A stretch of 64,000 nt of DNA, taken from assembly GCA_001795455.1 (NCBI GenBank), contig MGPB01000021.1, positions 372,001 through 436,000 on the forward strand. Direction: 5' to 3'. The position numbers were made by a program, and so were the translations under genes. The notes below the pieces were generated by a model. The model did not search any database and had not been told where the DNA came from. It worked only from the letters and a program-made list of their open reading frames with translations. This DNA comes from Curvibacter sp. GWA2_63_95 (GTDB taxonomy: Bacteria; Pseudomonadota; Gammaproteobacteria; Burkholderiales; Burkholderiaceae_C). Positions 10,414 to 20,578 of this stretch are shown piece after piece (the first letter of the stretch is position 1; each line of letters starts with the position of its first letter).

Positions 10414-11415
10414 ATGAACGCGCCACGTGCACGGGTTGCAAGGCGCCCCGTGCATGGGGTGCTCTTGCTGGATAAACCGATTGGCTTGTCCAGCAACCAG
10501 GCTTTGCAAAAAGCCAAATGGCTGCTGCGGGCGGAGAAGGCGGGCCATACCGGCACGTTGGACCCGCTGGCTACGGGTGTCTTGCCGCTGTGTTTTGGCG
10601 CGGCGACCAAGTTCAGCCAGATGCACCTGGACGCCGACAAGGCCTATGAAACAGTGGTGCGCCTGGGTGTGAAGACCAGCACGGCGGATGCAGAGGGTGA
10701 GGTGATCAGCGAGCGCCCGGTGTCGGTGACGCCCGCGCAACTGGAGGCGGTGGTACAGCAGTTCACCGGGCCGATTGCCCAAGTGCCCCCCATGCACAGC
10801 GCCTTGAAGAAGGACGGTAAGGCCCTCTATGAATACGCCAGGGCCGGGATTGAAGTGGAGCGCGAAGCGCGCCATGTGACGATTTATGCATTAAAAGTGG
10901 TGCAAGCCCTCGTGGATGCTGCGCAGCCAGCTATCAAATTGATAGTGGATTGCAGCAAGGGGACTTACATCCGCACGCTGGGCGAAGATATTGGCGAAGC
11001 CCTCGGCTGTGGTGCCCATCTCAGCGCCCTGCGGCGTATCCGTACGGGTGGGTTCAGCGAGGGCCAGTGCATCACGCTGGAAGCGCTGGAGGCCATGAGC
11101 GAGGCTGAGCGGCTGGCCTGCTTGTTGCCAGTGGATGCGCTGCTGCCAGAGCATGTGCCTGTCACACTGGACAGCGAAAATGCGGCACGTTTTTTGAGTG
11201 GAATGCGCAGGCGCGGCCCCTGGCCCGATGCGGAGCATGTAGCGGTGTATGCGGCAAGCCCCAAGGCGTTGCTGGGTACGGCGCGCGTGTTGGCGGGTGA
11301 GTTGATTCCGGTGCGCTTGCTGAGCCCGCTGGAAATCGGTGAATCGCAGGCCCAGCAAGTGGCCTTGGAACAGAGTTTGAAACGCGTTAATGAAACCTTG
11401 GCCCTTGGGGCGTAA
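10414..11415 (+). CDS. truB: tRNA pseudouridine(55) synthase TruB
   Basis: Makes pseudouridine 55 in the T-loop of tRNAs. It has 333 residues from the ATG at 10414, preceded by GAGGA. Motif I ([17 protein letters not shown]) and the catalytic motif [14 protein letters not shown] with Asp near residue 50 are intact. Motif [23 protein letters not shown] lies near 180-199, and a C-terminal PUA-like domain follows. Residues 157-178, the strand just before [10 protein letters not shown], are encoded by an antisense copy of the 65-bp dispersed repeat. They make the loop a few residues longer than in E. coli TruB as I recall it. The catalytic core appears unaffected. Confidence 0.96.
   Translation: MNAPRARVARRPVHGVLLLDKPIGLSSNQALQKAKWLLRAEKAGHTGTLDPLATGVLPLCFGAATKFSQMHLDADKAYETVVRLGVKTSTADAEGEVISERPVSVTPAQLEAVVQQFTGPIAQVPPMHSALKKDGKALYEYARAGIEVEREARHVTIYALKVVQALVDAAQPAIKLIVDCSKGTYIRTLGEDIGEALGCGAHLSALRRIRTGGFSEGQCITLEALEAMSEAERLACLLPVDALLPEHVPVTLDSENAARFLSGMRRRGPWPDAEHVAVYAASPKALLGTARVLAGELIPVRLLSPLEIGESQAQQVALEQSLKRVNETLALGA
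10883..10948 (-). repeat. 65-bp dispersed repeat, copy 2 (inside truB, antisense)
   Basis: On the minus strand it reads ACTATCAATTTGATAGCTGG, then CTGCGCAGCATCCACGAGGG, CTTGCACCAC and TTTTAATGC. It aligns without gaps to the other copies. It encodes [20 protein letters not shown] in TruB, in the same frame as the yejF copy. Confidence 0.82.
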
Positions 11416-11429
11416 GCAGAAAGTGAACC

Positions 11430-13253
11430 ATGAGTAAACAAATCCGAAATATCGCCATCATTGCCCACGTGGACCATGGCAAGACCACCATGGTGGACCA
11501 ACTGCTGCGCCAGTCTGGCACCTTTGCCGAGCACGAAAAAGTGGTCGACACCGTGATGGACAACAACGCCATTGAAAAAGAGCGTGGCATTACGATTCTG
11601 GCCAAGAACTGCGCAGTGAGCTGGGAAGGTACCCACATCAACATCGTTGACACTCCCGGACACGCGGACTTCGGCGGCGAAGTGGAGCGCGCCTTGTCCA
11701 TGGTGGACGGCGTGGTGTTGCTGATTGACGCCCAGGAAGGCCCCATGCCCCAGACCCGCTTCGTGACCAAAAAGGCCTTGGCCTTGGGTCTGAAGCCGAT
11801 TCTGGTGGTGAACAAAGTGGACAAGCCCGGTGCGCGTCCCCAGCACGTGGTGAACGCGGCTTTCGACCTGTTCGACAAGCTGGGCGCGACTGACGAGCAA
11901 CTGGATTTCCCCGTGGTGTACGCCTCGGGTATCAATGGCTGGACTTCGCTGGAAGAGGGCGCGCCTGGTGAGCAGTGGGGCCCCGACATGTCGGCCCTGT
12001 TCAACACTGTGCTCAAGCATGTGCCTTCGCAAAAGGGTGATCCTGCCGCACCGCTGCAACTGCAAATTTCTGCGCTCGACTTCTCCACGTTTGTGGGCCG
12101 CATCGGCGTGGGCCGTATCAGCCAAGGCACCATCAAGCCCAACATGGACGTGGTGGTCATGGAAGGTCCGGACGGAAAATCCGTCAAGGGTCGTATCAAC
12201 CAGGTGTTGACATTCCAGGGTCTGGACCGCGTACAGACACTCGAAGCCGGTCCTGGCGAAATTGTGCTGATCAACGGTATTGCCGACGTCGGTATCGGCG
12301 TGACGGTGACCGACCCCCTGAACCCCGCACCGCTGCCCATGCTGAAGGTGGACGAGCCCACGCTGACCATGAACTTCTGCGTGAACACCAGCCCGCTGGC
12401 TGGCCGCGAAGGCAAGTACGTGACCAGCCGCCAGATCTGGGACCGTCTGCAAAAGGAACTGCAACACAACGTGGCGCTGCGCGTCAACGAGACCGACGAA
12501 GAAGGTATCTTCGAAGTGCTGGGCCGTGGTGAATTGCACTTGACCATCCTGCTGGAAAACATGCGCCGCGAAGGCTATGAGATGGCGGTGTCCAAGCCCC
12601 GCGTGATGTTCCGCGAGATCAACGGCGAGAAGCACGAACCTATCGAGCTCGTCACCGCTGACGTGGAAGAGCAGCACCAAGGCGGCGTGATGCAAGCCCT
12701 GGGCGAGCGCAAGGGCGAGCTGGTGAACATGGAGCCGGACGGCCGCGGCCGTGTGCGCCTGGAGTACCGCATTCCTGCCCGTGGTCTGATTGGTTTCTCC
12801 AACGAATTCCTGAACTTGACCCGTGGTTCTGGCTTGATTTCGAACATCTTTGACAGCTACGAGCCGCACAAGGGTGACATCGGTGGCCGCAAGAACGGCG
12901 TGCTGATCTCCATGGATGCCGGTGAAATCTTCACCTACGCCCTGGGCAAGCTGGATGACCGTGGCCGTATGTTCGTGAAGCCTAACGATCCCGTGTACGA
13001 AGGCATGATTGTGGGTATCCACAGTCGTGACAACGATCTGGTGGTGAACGCCACCCGTACCAAGCAGCTGACCAACTTCCGCGTGTCCGGCAAGGAAGAC
13101 GCGATCAAGATCACGCCCCCGATCGAATTGACGCTGGAATACGGTGTGGAATTCATTGAGGACGACGAGCTGGTCGAAATCACGCCCAAGTCGGTGCGTC
13201 TGCGCAAGCGCCACCTGTCTGAAAGCGACCGCAAGCGCGCAGGTCGCTCTTGA
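11430..13253 (+). CDS. typA: Ribosome-associated GTPase TypA/BipA
   Basis: Translational GTPase of the EF-G family that acts in ribosome assembly and stress responses, 607 residues, full length. G motifs are intact: AHVDHGKTTMVDQLL near residue 12, DTPGHADFGGEVERAL near 73, and NKVDKPGARP near 128. Domains II, III and V follow, and the TypA-specific C-terminal region (ITPKSVRLRKRHLSESDRKR) is present. The gene starts 14 bases after truB and is therefore probably read from the same transcript. A strong terminator lies downstream. Confidence 0.96.
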   Translation: MSKQIRNIAIIAHVDHGKTTMVDQLLRQSGTFAEHEKVVDTVMDNNAIEKERGITILAKNCAVSWEGTHINIVDTPGHADFGGEVERALSMVDGVVLLIDAQEGPMPQTRFVTKKALALGLKPILVVNKVDKPGARPQHVVNAAFDLFDKLGATDEQLDFPVVYASGINGWTSLEEGAPGEQWGPDMSALFNTVLKHVPSQKGDPAAPLQLQISALDFSTFVGRIGVGRISQGTIKPNMDVVVMEGPDGKSVKGRINQVLTFQGLDRVQTLEAGPGEIVLINGIADVGIGVTVTDPLNPAPLPMLKVDEPTLTMNFCVNTSPLAGREGKYVTSRQIWDRLQKELQHNVALRVNETDEEGIFEVLGRGELHLTILLENMRREGYEMAVSKPRVMFREINGEKHEPIELVTADVEEQHQGGVMQALGERKGELVNMEPDGRGRVRLEYRIPARGLIGFSNEFLNLTRGSGLISNIFDSYEPHKGDIGGRKNGVLISMDAGEIFTYALGKLDDRGRMFVKPNDPVYEGMIVGIHSRDNDLVVNATRTKQLTNFRVSGKEDAIKITPPIELTLEYGVEFIEDDELVEITPKSVRLRKRHLSESDRKRAGRS

Positions 13254-13302
13254 TCGGCTAGCCCCCGTGGCGGCTTTGCCGCCTTCCCCTGTGAGGGGCG
13301 AG

Positions 13303-13338
13303 ACCGCGGACCGGCATAGTCGGGGCCGCGGTTTTTTT
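13303..13338 (+). terminator. Rho-independent terminator after typA
   Basis: Stem ACCGCGG (13303-13309) pairs with CCGCGGT (13326-13332), with a further inner pairing CGG/CCG. A run of seven T residues follows. Two small GC hairpins (GGCGG..CCGCC and CCCCT..AGGGG) lie between typA and this terminator. Confidence 0.85.
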
Positions 13339-13373
13339 GATTCGCAAATACGCATACCGATGAAGCTTTGTGC

Positions 13374-14246
13374 ATGAAACTCACCCACACACGGGCCGTG
13401 TTTTTGATGGTGGCGGTGACCCTGATGTGGTCCACCGCTGGCGTCATCACACGCCATCTGGAATTCGCACGTAGCTTTGAAGTCACCTTCTGGCGGGCGT
13501 TCTTCACGGTGCTCAGCTTGATGGTGATCCTGCCATTCGTGCGCGGGCGCGATGTGTTTTACAAAATCCGCCACGCGGGCCTGCCGTTCTGGTTGTCTGG
13601 CCTGTGCTGGAGCGTGATGTTCACCGCCTTCATGGTGGCGCTCACGCTCACCAGCGTGGGCAATGTGCTGGTCACCATGTCCCTGGGGCCGCTGCTCACT
13701 GCGCTGATTGCACGCATCTTCATTGGCCACCGGGTGCCGCTGCGTACCTGGGTTGCCATCGTGGTGGCCGGGGCGGGCATCGTTTACATGTATGCGTCCC
13801 AGCTGGACTCGGTCACCTTGCTGGGCACCCTGGTGGCCTTGTGCGTACCGATTGCCGGCGCCACCAACTGGACCGTGACCCAGCATTCGCACGACCAGGG
13901 CCACGATGTGGACCTGATGCCCGCAGTCTGGGTCGGTGCCGTCATCTCTACCGTGGTGACGCTGCCACTGGCCTTCCCATTGCAGGCCAGTGCGCACGAC
14001 GTCGCCTTGCTGGGTTTTCTGGGCGTGTTCCAGCTGGCAGTGCCCTGTGTGCTCAGCGTGCGCTGCGCCCAGATTCTCAAGGCCCCGGAAATTTCCCTGT
14101 TGCAGCTGCTGGAAGTGATCTTTGGCATTCTGCTGGCCTGGCTGGGCGCAAACGAAGTACCCAGCAGCGCAGTGCTGTGGGGTGGGGCGCTGGTGATTGG
14201 CGCCCTGGTGGTGAACGAAGTGATTGGATGGAGAGAACGCGCATGA
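13374..14246 (+). CDS. DMT-family (EamA) membrane transporter
   Basis: Inner-membrane protein of the drug/metabolite transporter superfamily, 290 residues, with about ten hydrophobic segments arranged as two EamA repeats. The first repeat starts MKLTHTRAVFLMVAVTLMWS and the second after about residue 145. The substrate is not predictable. The ATG at 13374 is preferred over a TTG six bases upstream. Its stop overlaps the start of the next gene in ATGA, so the two are translationally coupled. The acyl-CoA hydrolase partner hints at, but does not prove, a role around branched-chain amino acid or organic acid metabolism. Confidence 0.85.
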   Translation: MKLTHTRAVFLMVAVTLMWSTAGVITRHLEFARSFEVTFWRAFFTVLSLMVILPFVRGRDVFYKIRHAGLPFWLSGLCWSVMFTAFMVALTLTSVGNVLVTMSLGPLLTALIARIFIGHRVPLRTWVAIVVAGAGIVYMYASQLDSVTLLGTLVALCVPIAGATNWTVTQHSHDQGHDVDLMPAVWVGAVISTVVTLPLAFPLQASAHDVALLGFLGVFQLAVPCVLSVRCAQILKAPEISLLQLLEVIFGILLAWLGANEVPSSAVLWGGALVIGALVVNEVIGWRERA

Positions 14247-15355
14247 CCCCGATGACCCCTAACGACGATGTGATCACCGAATTCCGCGGCCAAGTGGGCC
14301 TGATCACCCTGAACCGTGCCAAGGCGCTCAATGCCCTGAGCCTGGGCATGGTGCGCAGCCTGACGGCCACGCTGCAGACCTGGAAAGACGATGCGGCAGT
14401 GAAGGCGGTGGCGATCCGCGGAAGCACCAAGACGGGGGTGTTTGGTGGTTTTTGCGCCGGTGGGGATATCCGCTTCTTCCACCAGGCGGCGCTGGCCGGT
14501 AACCCCGCGCTGGAAGACTTCTTCACAGAAGAATACGCGCTCAACCACCTAATCCACCACTACCCGAAGCCCTACATCGCCTTCATGGATGGCATCGTCA
14601 TGGGCGGTGGCATGGGGATCAGTCAGGGGGCGTCGCACCGCTTGGTGACGGAGCACACCAAGATGGCGATGCCGGAAACGAACATCGGCCTGTTTCCCGA
14701 CGTCGGCGGAGGGTATTTCCTCAGCCGCTGCCCGGGCCGTACGGGTGAATGGCTGGCACTGACGGGGGATGTGATCGATGGCCCCACGGCGGTGGCTCTG
14801 GGCCTGGCTGACCAGTGGGTCGAATCTGCCCGCTTGCCAGAGGCCTGGGAGGCATTGACGGCCCTGGATTGGACGGAAAAAGCCCCACTGGATACCTGGG
14901 TTGCTATGTTTTCAGGAGCTGCTTGCGCAGAATCCATGCGGGTTATAGGCCAAATTGACCACTATTTTGGGCTGGAGACCGTAGCCGCCATCGTGCAAGC
15001 GCTGGAAGCCGACGGCAGCGATTGGGCGCGGCAGACGGCCGCTACTTTGCGCAAACGTTCGCCGCTGATGCTGCATGTGGTGCTGGAGCAGGTACGCCGG
15101 GCACGCGGTATGACACTGGCTGACGATTTGCGCATGGAGCGCGACTTGGTGCGCCATTGTTTTTATACCCAGCATCTGGGCCGCTCTGGTGCGGCCAGCG
15201 AGACGGTAGAGGGCATCCGCGCCCTGGCGGTGGACAAGGACCACGCACCGCGTTGGAACCCAGCGTGCATCGAAGAGGTGACGACCGACATGGTGGCGCC
15301 GTTCTTCGCCAGCCCGTGGCCGACCCAAGCACACCCCCTGCGCGGGCTGGTCTAA
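14243..15355 (+). CDS. 3-hydroxyisobutyryl-CoA hydrolase family protein (crotonase fold)
   Basis: Crotonase-fold enzyme, 370 residues, of the HIBCH type that hydrolyses 3-hydroxyisobutyryl-CoA in valine catabolism. The family hallmark is clear: an oxyanion-hole segment GGFCAGGDIRFF near residues 72-83, MGGGMGISQGASHRLV near 118-133, and the catalytic stretch MPETNIGLFPDVGGGYFLS near 143-161 with Glu145 and Asp152. The C-terminal RMERDLVRHCF helix also fits HIBCH. Residues 220-241 are encoded by a sense copy of the 65-bp repeat (GAACAESMR). Plain enoyl-CoA hydratases are shorter (about 260), so the HIBCH assignment is favoured. Confidence 0.88.
   Translation: MTPMTPNDDVITEFRGQVGLITLNRAKALNALSLGMVRSLTATLQTWKDDAAVKAVAIRGSTKTGVFGGFCAGGDIRFFHQAALAGNPALEDFFTEEYALNHLIHHYPKPYIAFMDGIVMGGGMGISQGASHRLVTEHTKMAMPETNIGLFPDVGGGYFLSRCPGRTGEWLALTGDVIDGPTAVALGLADQWVESARLPEAWEALTALDWTEKAPLDTWVAMFSGAACAESMRVIGQIDHYFGLETVAAIVQALEADGSDWARQTAATLRKRSPLMLHVVLEQVRRARGMTLADDLRMERDLVRHCFYTQHLGRSGAASETVEGIRALAVDKDHAPRWNPACIEEVTTDMVAPFFASPWPTQAHPLRGLV
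14901..14966 (+). repeat. 65-bp dispersed repeat, copy 3 (inside the HIBCH-type gene, sense)
   Basis: It contains GCTATGTTTTCAGGAGCTGC, TTGCGCAGAATCCATGCGGG and TTATAGGCC. It aligns without gaps to the other copies. It is read in the frame that gives GAACAESMR, the same frame as the four other sense copies inside genes. Confidence 0.8.
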
Positions 15356-15376
15356 GCAGCGCAGCGCGGGGACGGA

Positions 15377-15850
15377 CTAACGGTTTCTGTCTTTCATCGC
15401 GCGCTCTACCTCGCGTTTCCCTTCGCGGTCCTTGATGGTGTCGCGCTTGTCGTGTTCGGCCTTGCCTTTGGCCAGGGCGATGTCACATTTCACCTTGCCG
15501 CTTTTCCAGTGCAGGTTGATGGGTACCAGGGTGTAGCCCTTTTGCTCCACCTTGCCAATCAGGCGTTTGATTTCCTTCTTGTGCATCAGCAGCTTTTTGG
15601 TGCGCACCTTGTCCGGGCTCACATGGCTGGATGCTGTGTGCAGCGGGTTGATTTGCAGGCCGATGATGAACAACTCGCCGTTGCGAATCACCACATAGCC
15701 ATCGGTGAGCTGCACTTTGCCTTCGCGCAGGGATTTGACCTCCCACCCCTCCAGCACCAGGCCCGCCTCAAAGCGCTCCTCGAAAAAGTAGTTGAACGCG
15801 GCCTTTTTGTTATCGGCGATGCGGGAAGCGGTTTCGGGTTTTTTGGCCAT
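15377..15850 (-). CDS. smpB: SsrA-binding protein SmpB
   Basis: Binds tmRNA and delivers it to stalled ribosomes in trans-translation. It has 157 residues, a normal length. Seen in order: [20 protein letters not shown] at the N-terminus, [16 protein letters not shown], the [20 protein letters not shown] block, and the basic C-terminal tail ([20 protein letters not shown]) that enters the empty mRNA channel. It is convergent with the upstream HIBCH gene, 21 bases apart, and divergent from ratA. No tmRNA gene was recognised in the window. Confidence 0.96.
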   Translation of the reverse strand: MAKKPETASRIADNKKAAFNYFFEERFEAGLVLEGWEVKSLREGKVQLTDGYVVIRNGELFIIGLQINPLHTASSHVSPDKVRTKKLLMHKKEIKRLIGKVEQKGYTLVPINLHWKSGKVKCDIALAKGKAEHDKRDTIKDREGKREVERAMKDRNR

Positions 15851-15933
15851 TGCACTCAGGTGGGGATGACAGACAGGATTGAAAGGGAAGACGCTGTTGG
15901 GCTTGTCTACAATCCCGCGCAGACCACCATTCT

Positions 15934-16377
15934 ATGAAAACTGTTCACAAGTCCGTTCTGATCTGGTACAGCCCGCAAGAGATGTATGCCCTGGTGACCG
16001 ATGTGGCCCAGTATCCGCAGTTTCTGCCGTGGTGTGACCATGCCCGAATTTTGGAACACGACGCCCAGGGAATGACCGCAGAGGTGGGTATTTCGTTCAG
16101 TGGTATCCGCCAAACCTTCACCACCCGCAATAGCCACACCCAGCCCAGCCAGGTGGGGATGCAGTTGGTGAAGGGTCCGTTCTCCAAGCTCGATGGTGTG
16201 TGGAACTTTCATCCGCTGGGCGATGGCTCGCAGCGTGCGTGCAAGGTCGAGCTGGTGCTGAACTACGGGTTTGACAATGCCACGCTGGGCAAGTTGGTCG
16301 GGCCCGTGTTCGACAAAATTGCGGCCAGCTTGGTAGACGCGTTTGTCAAACGTGCGCAACAAGTCTATGGCGACTGA
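15934..16377 (+). CDS. ratA: RatA/COQ10-like START-domain protein
   Basis: SRPBCC (START-like) fold protein of 147 residues of the RatA/COQ10 family. Members have been linked to ubiquinone handling in the respiratory chain; E. coli RatA was also reported to inhibit 70S ribosome association. Family motifs seen: MKTVHKSVLIWYSPQEMYAL, QYPQFLPWCDHARIL, LVKGPFSKLDGVWNF, and a C-terminal amphipathic helix with LVDAFVKRAQQVYG. It overlaps the start of rnfH by 11 bases. The smpB-ratA-rnfH arrangement is widely conserved in proteobacteria. Which of the two roles applies is not decided by sequence. Confidence 0.9.
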   Translation: MKTVHKSVLIWYSPQEMYALVTDVAQYPQFLPWCDHARILEHDAQGMTAEVGISFSGIRQTFTTRNSHTQPSQVGMQLVKGPFSKLDGVWNFHPLGDGSQRACKVELVLNYGFDNATLGKLVGPVFDKIAASLVDAFVKRAQQVYGD

Positions 16378-16714
16378 AGTCACGTTTGCCGTGACGGTGG
16401 TGTTGGCCGCGGGCCCCCGGCAGGTACAGATCCGCCATCTGCAAGTACCGCCTGGCTGCACAGCAGCCAGGGCCGTGCAGCAAAGCGGTTTGCTCTTGCC
16501 ACTGCCAGAGTCCGATATTGCGCATCTGACTTTGGGGGTGTGGGGGCGCAAGGCCAGCGGCCAGCAACTGTTGCGGCCTGATGACAGGGTGGAGCTCTAC
16601 CGCGCGCTCCAGGTCGACCCCAAAGTCGCACGCCGGGAGCGGTTTGCCAAACAAGGCGCTAAATCTGCTGGTCTGTTTGCCAAGCGCCGTGCAGGGGCCA
16701 AGGCTGGGTATTAA
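16367..16714 (+). CDS. rnfH: RnfH family ubiquitin-like protein (UPF0125)
   Basis: Small ubiquitin-fold (beta-grasp) protein of 115 residues from the ATG at 16367, inside the end of ratA. The segment GCTAARAVQQSGL is followed by LTLGVWGRKASGQQLLRPDD and RVELYRALQVDPKVARRERF, which is the diagnostic RnfH sequence. The C-terminal tail is basic. The name comes from association with rnf operons in some bacteria, but here, as in most genomes, it travels with ratA. Its function is unknown. Confidence 0.9.
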   Translation: MATEVTFAVTVVLAAGPRQVQIRHLQVPPGCTAARAVQQSGLLLPLPESDIAHLTLGVWGRKASGQQLLRPDDRVELYRALQVDPKVARRERFAKQGAKSAGLFAKRRAGAKAGY

Positions 16715-16732
16715 CCGCTTCGGCGTTGTTGC

Positions 16733-17254
16733 TTATTTGCAATCGGCGTTGATGATGCCCTGGATGCGTTGGGCTTCCGCTGCGCGTGCGCTGTCGTCCA
16801 TGACTTCCCGCTCACCGGCCGCGTTGGTGCGAGACACACGGACGCCGGAATCAAATGCCGCTTTGGCCTGTTTGGCACGGGCGCAATTTTCTGCCTTGGC
16901 CTTCGCCACACGCTCTTCTTCCGCCTTGCGTTTCGCAGCTTCGGTATCCGCGGTCTGCTTCTTTTTGGCTTCCAGCTCCTTGTCAACACCAGAACCATGG
17001 GCGGCGCTGCTGGACAAGGCCGGTGCGGGGGCTGTTGTTTGTGGTGCCGAGGCCTCTGCGCTCACGGCGGGTACCGACGGCGTCGACCGTTGTCCACTGG
17101 GGCGTTTCAAAATATTTTTTTCCGGGATATCTGATCCTGGTGCGCGGTCACTGAAGACCTTGCGTCCATCCTTGTCCACCCACTGCCATTGGGCCCAGGT
17201 GCCTGTGACGGAGAGGGCCAAAATGGCGGCCAAGAATGCATGCGACGGTTTCAT
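16733..17254 (-). CDS. DUF4124 domain-containing envelope protein
   Basis: Exported protein of 173 residues. The start at 17254 gives a signal peptide MKPSHAFLAAILALSVTGTWA with a probable cut after TWA. Directly after it comes the DUF4124 motif QWQWVDKDGRKVFSDRAPGS, a short beta motif common in betaproteobacterial envelope proteins. A proline/alanine/serine-rich linker follows, then a charged coiled-coil-like helix from about residue 85 (ELEAKKKQTADTEAAKRKAE). Two late cysteines (in NCARAKQA and at NADCK) could form a disulfide. Function unknown. It is divergent from guaB with a shared 74-base promoter region. Confidence 0.85.
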   Translation of the reverse strand: MKPSHAFLAAILALSVTGTWAQWQWVDKDGRKVFSDRAPGSDIPEKNILKRPSGQRSTPSVPAVSAEASAPQTTAPAPALSSSAAHGSGVDKELEAKKKQTADTEAAKRKAEEERVAKAKAENCARAKQAKAAFDSGVRVSRTNAAGEREVMDDSARAAEAQRIQGIINADCK

Positions 17255-17268
17255 GCCGACAAGTGTAG

Positions 17269-18798
<1,530 letters not shown>

Positions 18799-18812
18799 CC
18801 GGACCCTTGCCC

Positions 18813-20459
18813 ATGCACCAGAAAATTCTCATTCTTGACTTCGGTTCTCAAGTCACCCAACTGATTGCACGCCGCGTGCGCGAAGCCCATGTGTTTTGCG
18901 AAGTACATCCCTGCGATGTCAGCAATGAATGGATTCGTGCTTACGCTGCAGACGGCCAGCTCAAAGGGGTGATTCTGTCTGGCAGCCATGCCAGCGTCTA
19001 CGAAGAGGCGACGGACAAGGCGCCCCAAGCGGTGTTTGAACTGGGTATCCCGGTGCTGGGTATCTGCTACGGCATGCAAACGATGGCGCAGCAGCTTGGT
19101 GGCAAGGTAGAGGCTGGCCATACGCGTGAGTTTGGTTCTGCCCAGATTCGTGCCCATGGCCACACCGAATTGCTCAAGGGCATCCAGGATGTTGTCAACG
19201 AGCAAGGCCATGGCTTACTGGACGTCTGGATGAGCCACGGTGACAAGGTCACCGAGCTTCCTCCGGGCTTTACGCTCATGGCCAGCAACGCCGCCTGCCC
19301 AATTGCAGGCATGGCGGATGAATCCCGCAAGTTCTATGCGGTGCAGTTTCACCCCGAAGTAACCCACACGGTCAAAGGCCAGGCCATTCTGGAACGCTTT
19401 GTGCTCGGTATCTGTGGCACGCGTGCCGACTGGATCATGGGTGATTACATTGCCGAAGCCGTGGAACGCATTCGTGCCCAGGTAGGAAATGAGGAGGTGA
19501 TTCTGGGCTTGTCCGGTGGTGTGGACTCTTCCGTGGCCGCCGCGCTGATTCATCGCGCCATTGGGGATCAGTTGACCTGCGTGTTTGTAGACCATGGCTT
19601 GTTGCGCCTGAACGAAGGCGACATGGTGATGGACATGTTTGTGGGCCAACTGCATGCCAAAGTGATCCGGGTGGATGCTTCTGCCCAATTCCTGGGGCAC
19701 TTGAGCGGGGTGAGCGAACCCGAAGCCAAGCGCAAGATCATTGGCCGCGAGTTTGTGGAAGTCTTCAAGGCGGAAGCCGCCAAGCTGACGGCTTCGGGTG
19801 CCTCCAAGGCTGGCGCCAAGTGGCTGGCACAAGGCACCATTTACCCCGACGTGATCGAGTCCGGCGGCGCCAAGACCAAAAAGGCCGTCACCATCAAGAG
19901 CCACCACAACGTGGGCGGCTTGCCTGAGCAATTGGGCCTCAAGTTGCTGGAGCCATTGCGCGAGTTGTTCAAGGACGAGGTACGTGAATTGGGTGTGGCC
20001 TTGGGCCTTCCAGCCGACATGGTGTACCGCCATCCTTTCCCCGGCCCCGGCCTGGGCGTGCGCATCCTGGGTGAAGTCAAAAAAGAATACGCGGACCTGC
20101 TGCGCCGGGCCGACGCCATTTTTATTGAAGAATTGCGCAAGACGCCGTACCAAGGTGGCAACGCGCTGGGCTCTAATCCACGCCATGCACCCAAGACCTG
20201 GTACGACGCCGTGTCACAGGCATTTACCGTATTTTTGCCCGTGAAGAGTGTGGGCGTGATGGGCGATGGTCGCACCTATGATTACGTGGTGGCCTTGCGT
20301 GCAGTGCAGACCAGTGACTTCATGACCGCTGATTGGGCCGAGTTGCCATACAGCCTGCTGAAAACGGTGTCTGGCCGGATCATTAATGAGGTTCGCGGTA
20401 TCAACCGCGTAACCTACGACGTCAGTAGCAAGCCACCGGCCACCATAGAGTGGGAGTAG
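18813..20459 (+). CDS. guaA: GMP synthase (glutamine-hydrolysing)
   Basis: Converts XMP to GMP using ATP and glutamine. It has 548 residues from ATG 18813 ([20 protein letters not shown]). The class I glutamine amidotransferase domain has the nucleophile in [15 protein letters not shown] near residue 84 and the His-Glu pair in FHPEVTHT. The ATP pyrophosphatase domain carries [14 protein letters not shown] near residue 231. The C-terminal dimerisation domain ends with [19 protein letters not shown], the normal GuaA end. The chain is about 20 residues longer than E. coli GuaA, with the extra length around [20 protein letters not shown]. Confidence 0.97.
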   Translation: MHQKILILDFGSQVTQLIARRVREAHVFCEVHPCDVSNEWIRAYAADGQLKGVILSGSHASVYEEATDKAPQAVFELGIPVLGICYGMQTMAQQLGGKVEAGHTREFGSAQIRAHGHTELLKGIQDVVNEQGHGLLDVWMSHGDKVTELPPGFTLMASNAACPIAGMADESRKFYAVQFHPEVTHTVKGQAILERFVLGICGTRADWIMGDYIAEAVERIRAQVGNEEVILGLSGGVDSSVAAALIHRAIGDQLTCVFVDHGLLRLNEGDMVMDMFVGQLHAKVIRVDASAQFLGHLSGVSEPEAKRKIIGREFVEVFKAEAAKLTASGASKAGAKWLAQGTIYPDVIESGGAKTKKAVTIKSHHNVGGLPEQLGLKLLEPLRELFKDEVRELGVALGLPADMVYRHPFPGPGLGVRILGEVKKEYADLLRRADAIFIEELRKTPYQGGNALGSNPRHAPKTWYDAVSQAFTVFLPVKSVGVMGDGRTYDYVVALRAVQTSDFMTADWAELPYSLLKTVSGRIINEVRGINRVTYDVSSKPPATIEWE

Positions 20460-20525
20460 CGGATGGCCTAAGGGAAATCCCGAGAGCCATGGAGTTTTCT
20501 GCAGATTCCTCATAAAAAGTTTATG

Positions 20526-20552
20526 CAGCGCCCTTCGGGGCGCTGACTTTTT
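20526..20552 (+). terminator. Rho-independent terminator after guaA
   Basis: Stem CAGCGCCC (20526-20533) pairs with GGGCGCTG (20538-20545) around a stable TTCG tetraloop, followed by ACTTTTT. It lies 66 bases after guaA and only 27 bases before the next gene, so the response regulator must have its own promoter inside or downstream of it, or receive read-through. Confidence 0.88.
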
Positions 20553-20578
20553 GTGCAAGCTTGGTGCACAATGTTTTT

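Noticed and set aside
10965..13997. Long minus-strand open frame opposite truB, typA and the DMT transporter
   Set aside because: It crosses three certain genes and has no recognisable domain; a shadow of codon bias.
13604..14242. In-frame upstream extension of the HIBCH-type gene
   Set aside because: It lies inside the DMT transporter gene in another frame; the ATGA overlap at 14243 gives the natural start.
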